A stretch of DNA of 64,000 bases from Candidatus Koribacter versatilis Ellin345 (GTDB lineage Bacteria > Acidobacteriota > Terriglobia > Terriglobales > Acidobacteriaceae): assembly GCF_000014005.1 (NCBI RefSeq), contig NC_008009.1, forward strand, positions 2,046,001-2,110,000, written 5' to 3'. Positions within the stretch are counted from its first letter, which is position 1, and the number at the start of each line of letters is the position of its first letter. This document shows, piece after piece, positions 17,209 through 25,785 of this stretch. The notes below the pieces were generated by a model, which had not been told where the DNA came from, did no database searches, and saw only the letters and a list, made by a program, of their open reading frames with translations. A program made the translations under genes and the position numbers.

Positions 17209-18461
17209 TACTCGCTACCCCCTTGCGTGCTGGAGGTAAGCACCGTCGCAACGCTGCTCTCTTTCGGACTTACCAATTCGCCGACCTGGTACGCGCTCGC
17301 GTTCCCCACAACAACGCGCTCACCCTCTTTTAGTCCCGTGAGCACCTGCACGAAATTTGGTTCCTCGATACCTATAGCGATCGCGCGCTCCTCGATCCGA
17401 TCGCTGGAATTCACCACCAGGACGCTTGCTTTGTCTCCAGAACGATGCACAGCCAACACCGGGATGCTAAGCGCATCGGCGATCTGGTCCGTATGTAGCG
17501 TGACTTGGGCATACATGCCGGACGAAAGCTTGTATTGCGGATTTGGCACGTCAATTTCGACCTGCATAGTGCGCGTCGCTCTGTCCAGCGAGTCCGTATA
17601 TCGCGCCACTCTGCCGGTGAAGTGCTCACTGGTCGCGGATACCACCACGTCGGCCGTTTGTCCTTGGTGAATCGACGGAACCACGGATTCCGGCACTGGG
17701 ATCCGCAACCGGAGCGTCCTTACCTCGGCCAGCTTCACGACAGGCTGGGCGCTACTGCTTGATGTTCCTGCCTGTACCAGTGCCCCGGTATCGGAGTACC
17801 GCCACGTAACCACGCCGTCGAATGGGGCCGTGATGCGTGAGTAATCCGACATCGCAGAGACCTGGCTCTTCGACGCACGCGATACATCCAATCCCTGTTC
17901 CGAGGCCGCTACTGCAGCCTTCGCCGCCTCGACCTGCGCTTCCGACGCGCGGTCCTTGGCATTCGCGTCATCCAACTCCTGCTCCGCAATCAGCCCCGGT
18001 CGCGCCTCTGACGCCTGTTTCAGTCGAATGGCTGCAGCATGCAGCGCTTGGTGATCGGCCTCAGCCTGCGCTTCCTGGTGCTTTGTCCGTGTGATTTCCT
18101 GCTGGCTGCGTTTGATGCCGGCATTCGCACCTTCGACTTGCGCCGTCAGCTCTGGCACTTCGAGCACCGCAAGCTCCTGCCCGGTATGTACCCGGTCCCC
18201 GATATCCACGCCTATGTGCCGAATGTACCCAGCCACTTTTGCGTGGATTTCCACTTCCTGGTACGGGAGAAATTCACCTGCGACCGAGATCGAATTTCCG
18301 ATCGGCTGTTTCTTCGCGATCGCTACCGTGGCCCGCGGCGGACTAGAGGCGCTCGCCACCGAAGATGAATGGGAGCTACAGGAGGATGAGGTAAAAGCAA
18401 TTGCAGCGCACAGTGACGCCGCTCCGAGCAGGAGCAACGCGCGCTTGCGAGTAGGCTGCAT
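17208..18461 (-). CDS. RND periplasmic adaptor (membrane fusion) protein
   Basis: A 417-residue HlyD/AcrA-like adaptor with a lipoprotein-like leader (LLLGAASLCAAIAFTSSSC). The order is typical: lipoyl half-motif (VEIHAKVAGYIRHIGVDIGD), alpha-hairpin coiled coil (about residues 100-190), second lipoyl half and beta-barrel (ITAPFDGVVTWRYSDTGALV), and the membrane-proximal domain (YAQVTLHTDQIADALSIPVL). ATG 18461 with a purine-rich AGAGAGAAG upstream is preferred to 18515. It bridges the RND pump and TolC channel. First gene of the operon; the small secreted-protein gene 121 bases upstream may share its promoter. Confidence 0.9.
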   Translation of the reverse strand: MQPTRKRALLLLGAASLCAAIAFTSSSCSSHSSSVASASSPPRATVAIAKKQPIGNSISVAGEFLPYQEVEIHAKVAGYIRHIGVDIGDRVHTGQELAVLEVPELTAQVEGANAGIKRSQQEITRTKHQEAQAEADHQALHAAAIRLKQASEARPGLIAEQELDDANAKDRASEAQVEAAKAAVAASEQGLDVSRASKSQVSAMSDYSRITAPFDGVVTWRYSDTGALVQAGTSSSSAQPVVKLAEVRTLRLRIPVPESVVPSIHQGQTADVVVSATSEHFTGRVARYTDSLDRATRTMQVEIDVPNPQYKLSSGMYAQVTLHTDQIADALSIPVLAVHRSGDKASVLVVNSSDRIEERAIAIGIEEPNFVQVLTGLKEGERVVVGNASAYQVGELVSPKESSVATVLTSSTQGGSE

Positions 18462-18582
18462 GGTCTTCTCTCTTGTTCCGGTGCAGGCAGCCTGCACCTT
18501 GAAGCAATGTCGCAATCAGGAACTCTGAGTGTTCGAGAGAAACCCGTTGCGGACGTCAGTTGTAGTTTTTACGAGCGACTGA

Positions 18583-18885
18583 CTAGGAGAGAGCCGAGGG
18601 AGGAGGCCGGTTGTAATAGGAACCGGGGAGCCGGCGAGGGGAAAGGGTGCGGTCTGCGTGAAGCGGCTGCCGCACGTAATGCGAGACCGGGATTGGCACA
18701 AACGTCGGGGTCGGTGACGCCGATTCGAAGCTCGTTGTCTTTAAATTCCGCTGCTGCGTCGGAGACGGCTGCGCCTTTGCGGCGTGGTGTTCGCCCGTGC
18801 CTAGGTGCCGGGGCCGGTATACGCTCGTGAGTGAGAGCAACGACACCAATACCAACGCCACCGCTAGGTAGTCTTTGCGGAACAT
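18583..18885 (-). CDS. Small proline-rich single-pass or secreted protein, unknown
   Basis: A 100-residue reading frame beginning MFRKDYLAVALVLVSLLSLT, with one hydrophobic segment and then a polar, proline-rich tail (SASPTPTFVPIPVSHYVRQP). I recognise no family. It lies upstream of and collinear with the efflux adaptor. Codon use looks normal for the window and the hydrophobic N-terminus supports a real gene, but no homology evidence is available here. Confidence 0.5.
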   Translation of the reverse strand: MFRKDYLAVALVLVSLLSLTSVYRPRHLGTGEHHAAKAQPSPTQQRNLKTTSFESASPTPTFVPIPVSHYVRQPLHADRTLSPRRLPGSYYNRPPPSALS

Positions 18886-19113
18886 GGCTAGGATTCTGGT
18901 GGATGCGAGCAGGCGTCTCACTTCCTCTATTGGACGTTACAGACGGATGAAAGTCAATGCGTTAGACTTGCTTCGCGCCCTGCCAAGTCGTGATTTTTCG
19001 ATGAATCGGCGCATCCATTTTGCACTGGAGCCGGACCTTACAACCGGAGCTCACGAACCTCACCGTCATTGCGGTTGTCGTTCTGGTAGACATAGTTTTC
19101 TGGTAGAGGGGTT

Positions 19114-19321
19114 ATGGGAGTCGACATCAGTTTGCCCAGGGCTGTTGTTCAGTTTGATCGGACTCATGCTGACCTGCTTTGATTTAATCCGTGATAAGTC
19201 GATCTACAAACGTTCTATGGAAGTGAACGTGAACATCGAGTGGGGCGTCGTACTCCTCGTTTTCGGTGAAATCTTCCTCGTCTTCGGATCTCGAGGCGGC
19301 CGATCCGGAGCACGCTCGTGA
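19114..19321 (+). pseudogene. Small two-TM membrane protein gene with an apparent frameshift
   Basis: ATG 19114, preceded by a GAGGGG box, opens MGVDISLP and then stops early in frame. If the reading frame shifts at about 19138 it continues as GLLFSLIGLMLTCFDLIRDK, then SMEVNVNIEWGVVLLVFGEI and FLVFGS to a stop at 19321. The joined protein (about 68 residues) has two membrane helices and resembles the small hypothetical membrane proteins common in Acidobacteria (from memory). One inserted base, or loss of two bases that would restore LP-I-GLLF, explains it. The stop overlaps the galK start as GTGA, so the second frame is the translationally coupled one. Sequencing error or true decay cannot be told apart here. 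Confidence 0.6.
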
Positions 19322-20514
19322 CCGCCCCCAGCAACGAGAGCACGTCTGAGATGGTGCAATCCCTGATCGCGCGATTCAAGGAGCACTACGGCGAGACTCC
19401 GCGGATTTTCCGCGCTCCCGGTCGGGTCAATCTCATTGGCGAACATACTGACTACAACGAGGGCTTGGTTATGCCTGCCGCCATCGACTTCTATACCTGG
19501 GTCGCGGCCTCGCCCCGCAACGATCGTCTTCTGCGCGTCTGGTCTCAGCAATACAACGAGCAATTTGAAATTTACCTCGATGAAGTACAAGGGCCGCCAC
19601 GGAAACATTGGAGCGATTACGTCCGCGGCATGGCCGGAGTTTTGGAATCCGCGGGCTACACGCTTAATGGTGCGAACCTTCTAATCGACGGTCACGTGCC
19701 AGTCGGAGCCGGACTCAGCTCCTCCGCTGCACTGGAACTCTCGACCGGTCTCGCCCTTTCCGGTGTGTCTGGAATTGAGATCGCTCGTCTCGACCTCGTC
19801 ATGCTTTCGCAGAAAGCCGAAAACAACTACGCGGGTGCGATGTGCGGCATCATGGACCAGTTCATTGCCGGCTTTGGTCATGCCGGAAATGCCATTCTTC
19901 TCGACTGCCGCTCGCTCGAATACTCGCTGCTGCCGATCGCGTCAGATGTACGGCTCGTGATCTGCAATTCCATGGTGAAGCATGACCTCGCCGCCGGTGA
20001 ATACAACCATCGCCGCGCCGAGTGCGCCGAAGCCGTGAAGCTTCTGCGGAGGTCATATCCACAAGTCACCGCATTGCGAGACGTCACGACGGAAATGCTG
20101 GAATCACATCGTTCCGACCTTTCAGACCTTATCTACCGGCGCGCGCGGCACGTCGTCACGGAAAATGACCGTACTGCCAACGCCGCCAAGGCGCTCCGAT
20201 CGAATCATCTCGACGAGTTAGGCCGCCTTATGTTTGCTTCGCACGCCAGCCTCCGTGACGACTACGAAGTAAGTTGCCGCGAACTCGACCTGCTCGTCGA
20301 ATTCGCGTCCAAGGTCGAAGGTCTCATCGGTGCGCGTATGACGGGCGGCGGTTTCGGCGGTTGCACCATCAACCTGGTACGTGCGGACGCTGTAAATGCG
20401 TTCCGTGCCGAGATCATTGCAAAATATAAGCAGGCGACCGGCCGCAGAGCCGACGTGTTTATTTCGTCTGCCGCTGAAGGAGCGCAACAAGTGAAAGTCG
20501 AGGCCGAGCAGTGA
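19318..20514 (+). CDS. galK: Galactokinase
   Basis: A 398-residue GHMP kinase. The galactokinase signature is GRVNLIGEHTDYNEGLVMP, the ATP loop is VPVGAGLSSSAALELSTG, and the C-terminal GHMP motif is GARMTGGGFGGCTINLV. It converts D-galactose to galactose-1-phosphate, the first committed step of the Leloir pathway, in the cytoplasm. The start is a GTG at 19318 sharing bases with the upstream frame's TGA. It is followed by galE and galT with the same GTGA overlap at each joint. Confidence 0.95.
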   Translation: MTAPSNESTSEMVQSLIARFKEHYGETPRIFRAPGRVNLIGEHTDYNEGLVMPAAIDFYTWVAASPRNDRLLRVWSQQYNEQFEIYLDEVQGPPRKHWSDYVRGMAGVLESAGYTLNGANLLIDGHVPVGAGLSSSAALELSTGLALSGVSGIEIARLDLVMLSQKAENNYAGAMCGIMDQFIAGFGHAGNAILLDCRSLEYSLLPIASDVRLVICNSMVKHDLAAGEYNHRRAECAEAVKLLRRSYPQVTALRDVTTEMLESHRSDLSDLIYRRARHVVTENDRTANAAKALRSNHLDELGRLMFASHASLRDDYEVSCRELDLLVEFASKVEGLIGARMTGGGFGGCTINLVRADAVNAFRAEIIAKYKQATGRRADVFISSAAEGAQQVKVEAEQ

Positions 20515-21506
20515 AGGTACTTGTCACGGGAGGCGCAGGATATATCGGCAGCGTCGTTGCCGCCGCGCTCGTCGAGCGAGGACACAGCGTTGTTGTCTAC
20601 GACAACCTCAGCAATGGGCATCGCGCCGCAGTTCCCAGCGCTGCGCAAGTCGTTGCCGGCGATATCGGTGATCGAGCGATGCTCGATGCCACGCTTCGCA
20701 ATGGCGCATTCGATGGAGTCATGCACTTCGCGGCATTCATCGAAGCCGGCGAGTCGATGCGTTTTCCCGAAAGGTTCTTTCGCAACAACACCGCGAACAC
20801 GCTGACGTTACTCGAACTCATGCTTGAGCATCGCGTCTCGCGCTTCGTTTTCTCCTCGACGGCAGCGCTTTACGGGAACCCTGAGCGCACGCCCATCGAA
20901 GAATCTGACCCACTTAAGCCCACCAACGCCTATGGCGAATCGAAACTGCTCGTCGAGCGGATGCTCGAGTGGTTCCACTCGATCCACGGCCTGTGCTACG
21001 CGAGCCTCCGGTACTTCAATGCTGCCGGAGCTACCGCCACGCTCGCGGAAGATCATCATCCGGAATCGCACCTGATCCCCATCGTTCTGGAAGCGGCGGC
21101 AGGGAAGCGCGATTCGATTGCGATCCATGGCACAGACTATCCAACTCCCGACGGCACTTGTGTTCGCGACTACATCCATGTCTCCGATCTTGCAGATGCG
21201 CACCTTCTTGCGTTGGAACGCCTCGGTCGAGACGAGCAACCGGAGCGATTGATCTACAATCTCGGCAACGGGCACGGCTCCAGTGTTCTGGAAGTGATCG
21301 AGGCCGCGAAGCGCGTGACGGGCAATCCCATTCAGGTGAAAGAGGGTCCCCGCCGCGCCGGCGATCCCGAAATCCTTGTTGCCAGTTCGCAAAAGATCCG
21401 CAAAGAACTCGGGTGGAGCCCTAAGTACACTGACATCGACACCATTATTGAGAGCGCGTGGAGATGGCGCAACTCGCACCCGAAGGGCTACGGAGACGAA
21501 CAGTGA
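20511..21506 (+). CDS. galE: UDP-glucose 4-epimerase
   Basis: A 331-residue short-chain dehydrogenase-fold epimerase. The NAD-binding start is [20 protein letters not shown], the catalytic Ser/Thr strand is [13 protein letters not shown], the Tyr-x-x-x-Lys pair is in NAYGESKLL, and RYFNAAGA and [14 protein letters not shown] are GalE signatures. It interconverts UDP-galactose and UDP-glucose. GTG start overlaps galK by four bases. Confidence 0.95.
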   Translation: MKVLVTGGAGYIGSVVAAALVERGHSVVVYDNLSNGHRAAVPSAAQVVAGDIGDRAMLDATLRNGAFDGVMHFAAFIEAGESMRFPERFFRNNTANTLTLLELMLEHRVSRFVFSSTAALYGNPERTPIEESDPLKPTNAYGESKLLVERMLEWFHSIHGLCYASLRYFNAAGATATLAEDHHPESHLIPIVLEAAAGKRDSIAIHGTDYPTPDGTCVRDYIHVSDLADAHLLALERLGRDEQPERLIYNLGNGHGSSVLEVIEAAKRVTGNPIQVKEGPRRAGDPEILVASSQKIRKELGWSPKYTDIDTIIESAWRWRNSHPKGYGDEQ

Positions 21507-22549
21507 GTGACGCGACGAAGTCCACGCCGCATCGGCGTTTCAATCCGCTCACTGGCGAATGGATCCTCGTCTCTCCGCACCGGACCCAACGTCCCTGGCA
21601 AGGTCAGGTTGAGAAAGCCCCGCGTCCCGCCGCTCTCGAGTACGACCCCGAGTGCTACCTCTGTCCCGGCAATGCTCGCGCCGGAGGACACCGCAATCCG
21701 CCGTACATATCTACGTTCGTTTTTGAGAATGACTACGCCGCTCTCAAGCCCGATATCGTTGAGTTCGAGCGGAACGAATCGGGCTTGCTCATCGCACAAA
21801 GTGAACGCGGTATCTGCCGCGTCCTTTGTTTCTCACCGCGACACGACCTGACTCTATCGCGTATGGATCCGCCTGCGATCCGAACTGTCGTCGATCTCTG
21901 GTCGCAGCAGTATGTCGAACTCGGCGGCAAATCCTGGATCAACTACGTGCAGATCTTCGAGAACCGCGGCGAGATGATGGGTGCCAGCAATCCGCATCCC
22001 CACGGACAGATCTGGGCCAACTCGAGCGTTCCGAACGAACCCGGCAAGGAACAGCTCTCTCAGCAGAAGTATCGCGATTCGCGCGGCTCATGCTTGCTCT
22101 GTGATTGCGTTAAGTTGGAAACCAAGGCCGCCGAGCGCGTCGTGTGCGAAAATGGCGGTTTTGTCGCGCTCGTGCCTTTCTGGGCGGTGTGGCCGTTCGA
22201 AGTGTTGCTCGTTTCCAAGCGCCATGCGCGGGATCTCACCGTTCTGAGCGACTCCGAGCGAGACGCGCTTGCCGACATCCTCAAGCGTCTGACCACGCGC
22301 TACGACAATCTCTTCGAGATCTCATTTCCGTATTCAATGGGCTTTCACCAAGCGCCAACCGACGCTCAGTCCCACGACGAATGGCACCTGCATGCGCACT
22401 TCTATCCGCCGCTGCTACGCTCGGCAAGTGTCCGGAAATTTATGGTGGGATACGAAATGCTGGGCACGCCCCAGCGCGACATCACCGCGGAAAGCGCCGC
22501 GAAACGTCTGCGCGAACTGAGTGAAGTTCATTATCTCGATCGCGAATAA
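21503..22549 (+). CDS. galT: Galactose-1-phosphate uridylyltransferase
   Basis: A 348-residue HIT-superfamily transferase. Visible features are [20 protein letters not shown] at the N-terminus, zinc-ligand Cys pairs (CYLCPGN), the active-site [12 protein letters not shown] with the uridylylated His, and a C-terminal HQAPTD...[11 protein letters not shown] block. It swaps UMP from UDP-glucose to galactose-1-phosphate. GTG 21503 overlaps the galE stop as GTGA; the longer frame from 21458 lies inside galE. The gene ends five bases before convergent hypE. Confidence 0.95.
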   Translation: MSDATKSTPHRRFNPLTGEWILVSPHRTQRPWQGQVEKAPRPAALEYDPECYLCPGNARAGGHRNPPYISTFVFENDYAALKPDIVEFERNESGLLIAQSERGICRVLCFSPRHDLTLSRMDPPAIRTVVDLWSQQYVELGGKSWINYVQIFENRGEMMGASNPHPHGQIWANSSVPNEPGKEQLSQQKYRDSRGSCLLCDCVKLETKAAERVVCENGGFVALVPFWAVWPFEVLLVSKRHARDLTVLSDSERDALADILKRLTTRYDNLFEISFPYSMGFHQAPTDAQSHDEWHLHAHFYPPLLRSASVRKFMVGYEMLGTPQRDITAESAAKRLRELSEVHYLDRE

Positions 22550-22554
22550 CGACG

Positions 22555-23607
22555 TCAGCAAATCCGTGGAAGAGGTTCGCCGCGTTCCATGTCGAGGATG
22601 CGCTTTGTCCCAAGCAGATTTTCGAGCGTGACCAGCGAGGCGGGCGCCTCGGCCACGGTTCCGATCCGCTTGGCCTGCGCCGACACGGCGTGCTTCCGCA
22701 TGATATCCAGCGCATTTTCCGCATCTCTTTCAGCAACGAACCCAACGAATCTGCCTTCATTCGCCAGGTAGAGTGGATCCAGGCCCAGAATTTCGCACGC
22801 TCCGCGCACGCCTTCTTCCACGGGAACGCTGCGTTCAGCGATATGAATTCCAAGCTTGCTCGATTCGGCAATCTCCACCAGCGTGGTGGCCAATCCGCCC
22901 CGCGTCAGATCGCGGAAGCAATGAACTTCGATGCCGGCTTCGAGTAGCGCAAGCACTGGCTCTGCGAGCGGAGCGCAGTCAGATTCAATCGCCGTCGCGA
23001 ACTCCAGTCCTTCTCGTGTAGCCATCACGGCTACGCCGTGTCGGCCAACGTCGCCACTGAGAAGGATCGCGTCGCCCGAACGGACCGCGCTCGGTCCGAT
23101 CGTTTGCGTATGCTCAATGACGCCGACGCCGGCGGTGTTGATGAAGAGTTTGTCGCACTTGCCGCGGTCCACAACCTTGGTATCGCCGGTGACGATATGC
23201 ACGCCCGCGGCCTCAGCGGTCGCGCGCATGGAAGCAATCACGCGCTCCAGCGTTTCGAAGGGAAGTCCTTCTTCCATGATGAATGCTGCGCTCAGGAACA
23301 GCGGCCGGGCACCGCACATTGCGAGATCGTTCACGGTGCCGCTCACGGCCAGGGAGCCGATGTCCGCACCGGGAAAAAACAGTGGGCTAACAACGTAGGA
23401 GTCCGTCGTGAAGGCGAGCCGCGCGTTTTTCACGTCGAAGACTGCGCCGTCGTGCCGCGTCGCGAGCTGGTCGTTCTGGAACGCTGGAATGACGTATTGC
23501 TCAAGGAATTGGTGCATCAGGCGGCCACCGCCTCCATGCGCCAGTAGCACAACGGCCGAGGTATTTAGTGGCAGGGGACAGTTGAGGGAAAACGATTTCA
23601 CGCTCAT
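22555..23607 (-). CDS. hypE: [NiFe]-hydrogenase maturation protein HypE
   Basis: A 350-residue PurM/HypE-family protein: N-terminal [23 protein letters not shown]-synthase-like ATP-binding blocks ([39 protein letters not shown]), and the diagnostic C-terminus EPLPRIC ending in the Cys that carries the thiocarbamate dehydrated to thiocyanate. It supplies CN ligands to the Fe(CN)2CO cofactor together with HypF. Start overlaps hypD by four bases (ATGA). No hypF, hypA, hypB or hydrogenase subunit is in this window. Confidence 0.95.
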   Translation of the reverse strand: MSVKSFSLNCPLPLNTSAVVLLAHGGGGRLMHQFLEQYVIPAFQNDQLATRHDGAVFDVKNARLAFTTDSYVVSPLFFPGADIGSLAVSGTVNDLAMCGARPLFLSAAFIMEEGLPFETLERVIASMRATAEAAGVHIVTGDTKVVDRGKCDKLFINTAGVGVIEHTQTIGPSAVRSGDAILLSGDVGRHGVAVMATREGLEFATAIESDCAPLAEPVLALLEAGIEVHCFRDLTRGGLATTLVEIAESSKLGIHIAERSVPVEEGVRGACEILGLDPLYLANEGRFVGFVAERDAENALDIMRKHAVSAQAKRIGTVAEAPASLVTLENLLGTKRILDMERGEPLPRIC

Positions 23608-24719
23608 CGTTCGCTCCCGACCGCGGCCTTAGCTTCGTGCCGCCGGTATTGGTAGTACGCAGCACAGGCGCCTTCATTCGAGACCATTGTCGCTCCCAGT
23701 GGATGATCTGGCGTGCAGCGCCCGCCGAACGCCGGACACTCCTGCGGCTTCTTCACACCACGCAAAACCTCTCCGGCGATGCACTCGCGGTCCTCTTCTA
23801 CCGTGAGGTCCGCGACACCGAAGCGCAACTCCGCGTCGTATTCGGCGAACTCCGCTGCGAGACCGAAGCCGCTCTGCGGGATCTCGCCAACGCCGCGCCA
23901 CTTGCGCGGAATCACACGAAAGACCTGGCCGATGAGATCCTGCGCCGGAACATTGCCAAACTCGCGCACCGAGCGCGCGTACTGGTTCTCAACCTCAGCG
24001 CGACCGTTCTCAAGCTGCCGTACGCACATCAACACGCCCTGGAGAATGTCGAGTGGCTCAAAGCCGGTGACGACGATCGGCACGCGATATTTCTCTGATA
24101 GCGGCCGGTACTCTTCATATCCCATCACAGTGCAGACGTGTCCGGCAGCCAGAAACGCTTGCGTGCGGTTGTCGGGTGCGCTCAGCACGGCCTCAATCGC
24201 GGGCGGCACAAGCACGTGCGAGACGAGCACCGAGAAGTTCGAGATGCCTTGCTGCTTGGCTTGGAATACGGCCATGGCATTGGCGGGCGCGGTGGTTTCG
24301 AAGCCAACCGCGAAGAAGACAACCTGCTTCGTTGGGTTCGCTTTCGCAAGCTCTAGTGCGTTCATCGGCGAGTACACGATGCGCACATCGCCGCCCCTGG
24401 CTTTCACGGTGAACAAATCTGTGTGCGATCCGGGCACTCGAAGCATGTCGCCATACGAACAAAAGATGACGTCGGGCCGCGTCGCAATCTCGCAAGCTTT
24501 GTCGATCAACTCGAGTGGCGTGACGCACACTGGGCAGCCGGGACCATGGAGGAGCGTGATCTTGTCGCGCAGGATTTCGTCAATCGCGTACTTGACGATG
24601 GTGTGGGTCTGACCGCCGCAGACTTCCATGATGGACCAGGGGCGCGTGGCTTCGGTTCGAATGGCGCGTGCGTATTGCTCAGCTTTTTCGCGGTCGCGGT
24701 ACTCATCGACAAACTTCAT
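23604..24719 (-). CDS. hypD: [NiFe]-hydrogenase maturation protein HypD
   Basis: A 371-residue HypD. Conserved cysteine motifs are visible: [19 protein letters not shown] and [18 protein letters not shown], plus C-terminal cysteines ([16 protein letters not shown]) that bind a [4Fe-4S] cluster. HypD with HypC assembles the Fe(CN)2CO unit. Both ends overlap hypC and hypE by four bases, so the three are translationally coupled. Confidence 0.95.
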   Translation of the reverse strand: MKFVDEYRDREKAEQYARAIRTEATRPWSIMEVCGGQTHTIVKYAIDEILRDKITLLHGPGCPVCVTPLELIDKACEIATRPDVIFCSYGDMLRVPGSHTDLFTVKARGGDVRIVYSPMNALELAKANPTKQVVFFAVGFETTAPANAMAVFQAKQQGISNFSVLVSHVLVPPAIEAVLSAPDNRTQAFLAAGHVCTVMGYEEYRPLSEKYRVPIVVTGFEPLDILQGVLMCVRQLENGRAEVENQYARSVREFGNVPAQDLIGQVFRVIPRKWRGVGEIPQSGFGLAAEFAEYDAELRFGVADLTVEEDRECIAGEVLRGVKKPQECPAFGGRCTPDHPLGATMVSNEGACAAYYQYRRHEAKAAVGSER

Positions 24720-24964
24720 TTGAGCTCCTCGAGTTCGCCGAGTTCACCCATTTGTTGCAAGTAGCCGAGCACAGTTGTGGCTTCGGCTTCGTCAACGACG
24801 CTGATGGCGAAGCCGACGTGGACCATCACGAAGTCCGCGATTTTGGCCTCTGGAACGAAGGCCAGGTTGATTTCTTTTTGGACGCCGCCGAAGTTGACGA
24901 CGCCGCTGCGCAGTTCGCGCTCGCCGGTGATGCTCTCGATTTTTCCCGGCACGGCCAGGCACAT
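24716..24964 (-). CDS. hypC: [NiFe]-hydrogenase maturation chaperone HypC/HupF
   Basis: An 82-residue HypC-family chaperone starting [14 protein letters not shown]; the invariant Cys2 (after Met removal) binds iron and the hydrogenase large-subunit precursor. A GGAGGG ribosome-binding site sits nine bases upstream. First gene of hypCDE. A CRP-like palindrome lies about 60 bases upstream, so the operon is probably under control of a CRP/FNR-superfamily regulator. Confidence 0.94.
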   Translation of the reverse strand: MCLAVPGKIESITGERELRSGVVNFGGVQKEINLAFVPEAKIADFVMVHVGFAISVVDEAEATTVLGYLQQMGELGELEELK

Positions 24965-25016
24965 GGACGCGGTCCCTCCAACGGGCTGAGTTTAGCGAGT
25001 GGAGCGAAGAGTGCGG

Positions 25017-25032
25017 AGTGATGCGAATCACA
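25017..25032 (-). promoter_or_regulatory. CRP/FNR-superfamily operator upstream of hypC
   Basis: Read toward hypC the site is TGTGATTCGCATCACT, matching the CRP consensus TGTGA-N6-TCACA at nine of ten defined positions and symmetric over GTGAT/ATCAC. Its centre is about 60 bases before the hypC start. It fits CRP spacing (N6) rather than FNR TTGAT-N4-ATCAA. Confidence 0.6.
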
Positions 25033-25310
25033 AAGAAGAAAGATTTTTGGGTTTTTTGGCGGCCTGTTTTACGAAGTTAACGGGAAGAAACAAGGAAAAC
25101 TTACCGTAAAACCCGAAGTTAGAAGTTGGTAAACAACTTTTTCTAAGTGCTTATTTATTGATGATTTGCAGCAGTATGACGTTTTTTGTCAACAATCCAG
25201 CTCCCGGGTTTTATTCTCCAAACCGCGCAAAAGGTGATCCTGACCGCGTGAATTTTTCAATTTTGTCGAGGTTGCCGCAAAGGTGGTATAGAAAAAACGA
25301 AAGGTTTTGC

Positions 25311-25324
25311 TTACTTATCAGTAA
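25311..25324. promoter_or_regulatory. Short inverted repeat, possible PadR operator
   Basis: TTACT-TATC-AGTAA is a perfect 5-4-5 dyad 92 bases upstream of the padR start. PadR proteins usually autoregulate through palindromes near their promoter, so this is a candidate site, but it is short and upstream of the apparent promoter. Confidence 0.3.
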
Positions 25325-25378
25325 ATAGGCATTTGTCCCTTGATTCTGGGGGTTCGGACCACTGATTCTGCCTTCGGG

Positions 25379-25408
25379 TTGACAGTCTACCTGAGCGGGG
25401 CGGATACT
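25379..25408 (+). promoter_or_regulatory. Promoter of padR-ADOP, probably leaderless
   Basis: TTGACA at 25379-25384, an 18-base spacer and GATACT at 25403-25408. Transcription would start within a base or two of ATG 25417, and no Shine-Dalgarno box is present, so the padR message is probably leaderless. Confidence 0.55.
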
Positions 25409-25416
25409 TGGGTCGA

Positions 25417-25785
25417 ATGGCGACCCGAGAGAACAATGACGAACGTATTGCCCTGTTGCAGGGGACACTAGACCTGCTCATCCTGAGAACGCTGCTGCTG
25501 GGACCCTGTCACGGACAGGGGGTAGCGCGGTCGATTCGACGACAATCGGAGGAAGTGCTGTTTGTGGACCACGGGTCCCTTTACGTGGCACTGCAACGGT
25601 TGGAAGACCGTGGGTGGATCCGTGCCAAGTGGGGCGTGAGTGACAACAACCGCAAAGCGCGATTTTATTCGCTGACTTCGAAGGGGCGCGAACAGCTGAC
25701 GGAAAAGACCAGCGAATGGCGACGGCTGACGCGGGCGATGGGCTTGATCCTCGATGGCGCCGATGCGCAGGGCGAGGAGGTATGA
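25417..25785 (+). CDS. PadR-family transcriptional regulator
   Basis: A 122-residue PadR regulator with the typical winged helix: [20 protein letters not shown], then the wing region [20 protein letters not shown] and [16 protein letters not shown]. In Acidobacteria this short form (PadR-s1) normally precedes an ADOP permease and is thought to control it. ATG 25417 is preferred to TTG 25408 because the promoter geometry places the transcript start there. Its stop overlaps the permease start as ATGA. Confidence 0.9.
   Translation: MATRENNDERIALLQGTLDLLILRTLLLGPCHGQGVARSIRRQSEEVLFVDHGSLYVALQRLEDRGWIRAKWGVSDNNRKARFYSLTSKGREQLTEKTSEWRRLTRAMGLILDGADAQGEEV

Larger units (their letters stand above)
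24965..25416. other. AT-rich divergent intergenic region between hypC and padR
   Basis: About 450 bases without a credible gene. On the hypC side it holds a CRP-like dyad (25017-25032). On the padR side it holds a small dyad (25311-25324) and a TTGACA promoter (25379-25408). The middle stretch, roughly 25040-25300, is clearly more A/T-rich than the rest of the window, with several A and T tracts; I see no further structure there. Confidence 0.7.

Noticed and set aside
18875-19321. A 148-residue protein in one frame upstream of galK
   Set aside because: The first 85 residues are Arg/His-rich with no domain or signal, typical of non-coding read-through. Only the C-terminal two-helix part looks real, and it joins better to the ATG at 19114 through a frameshift.
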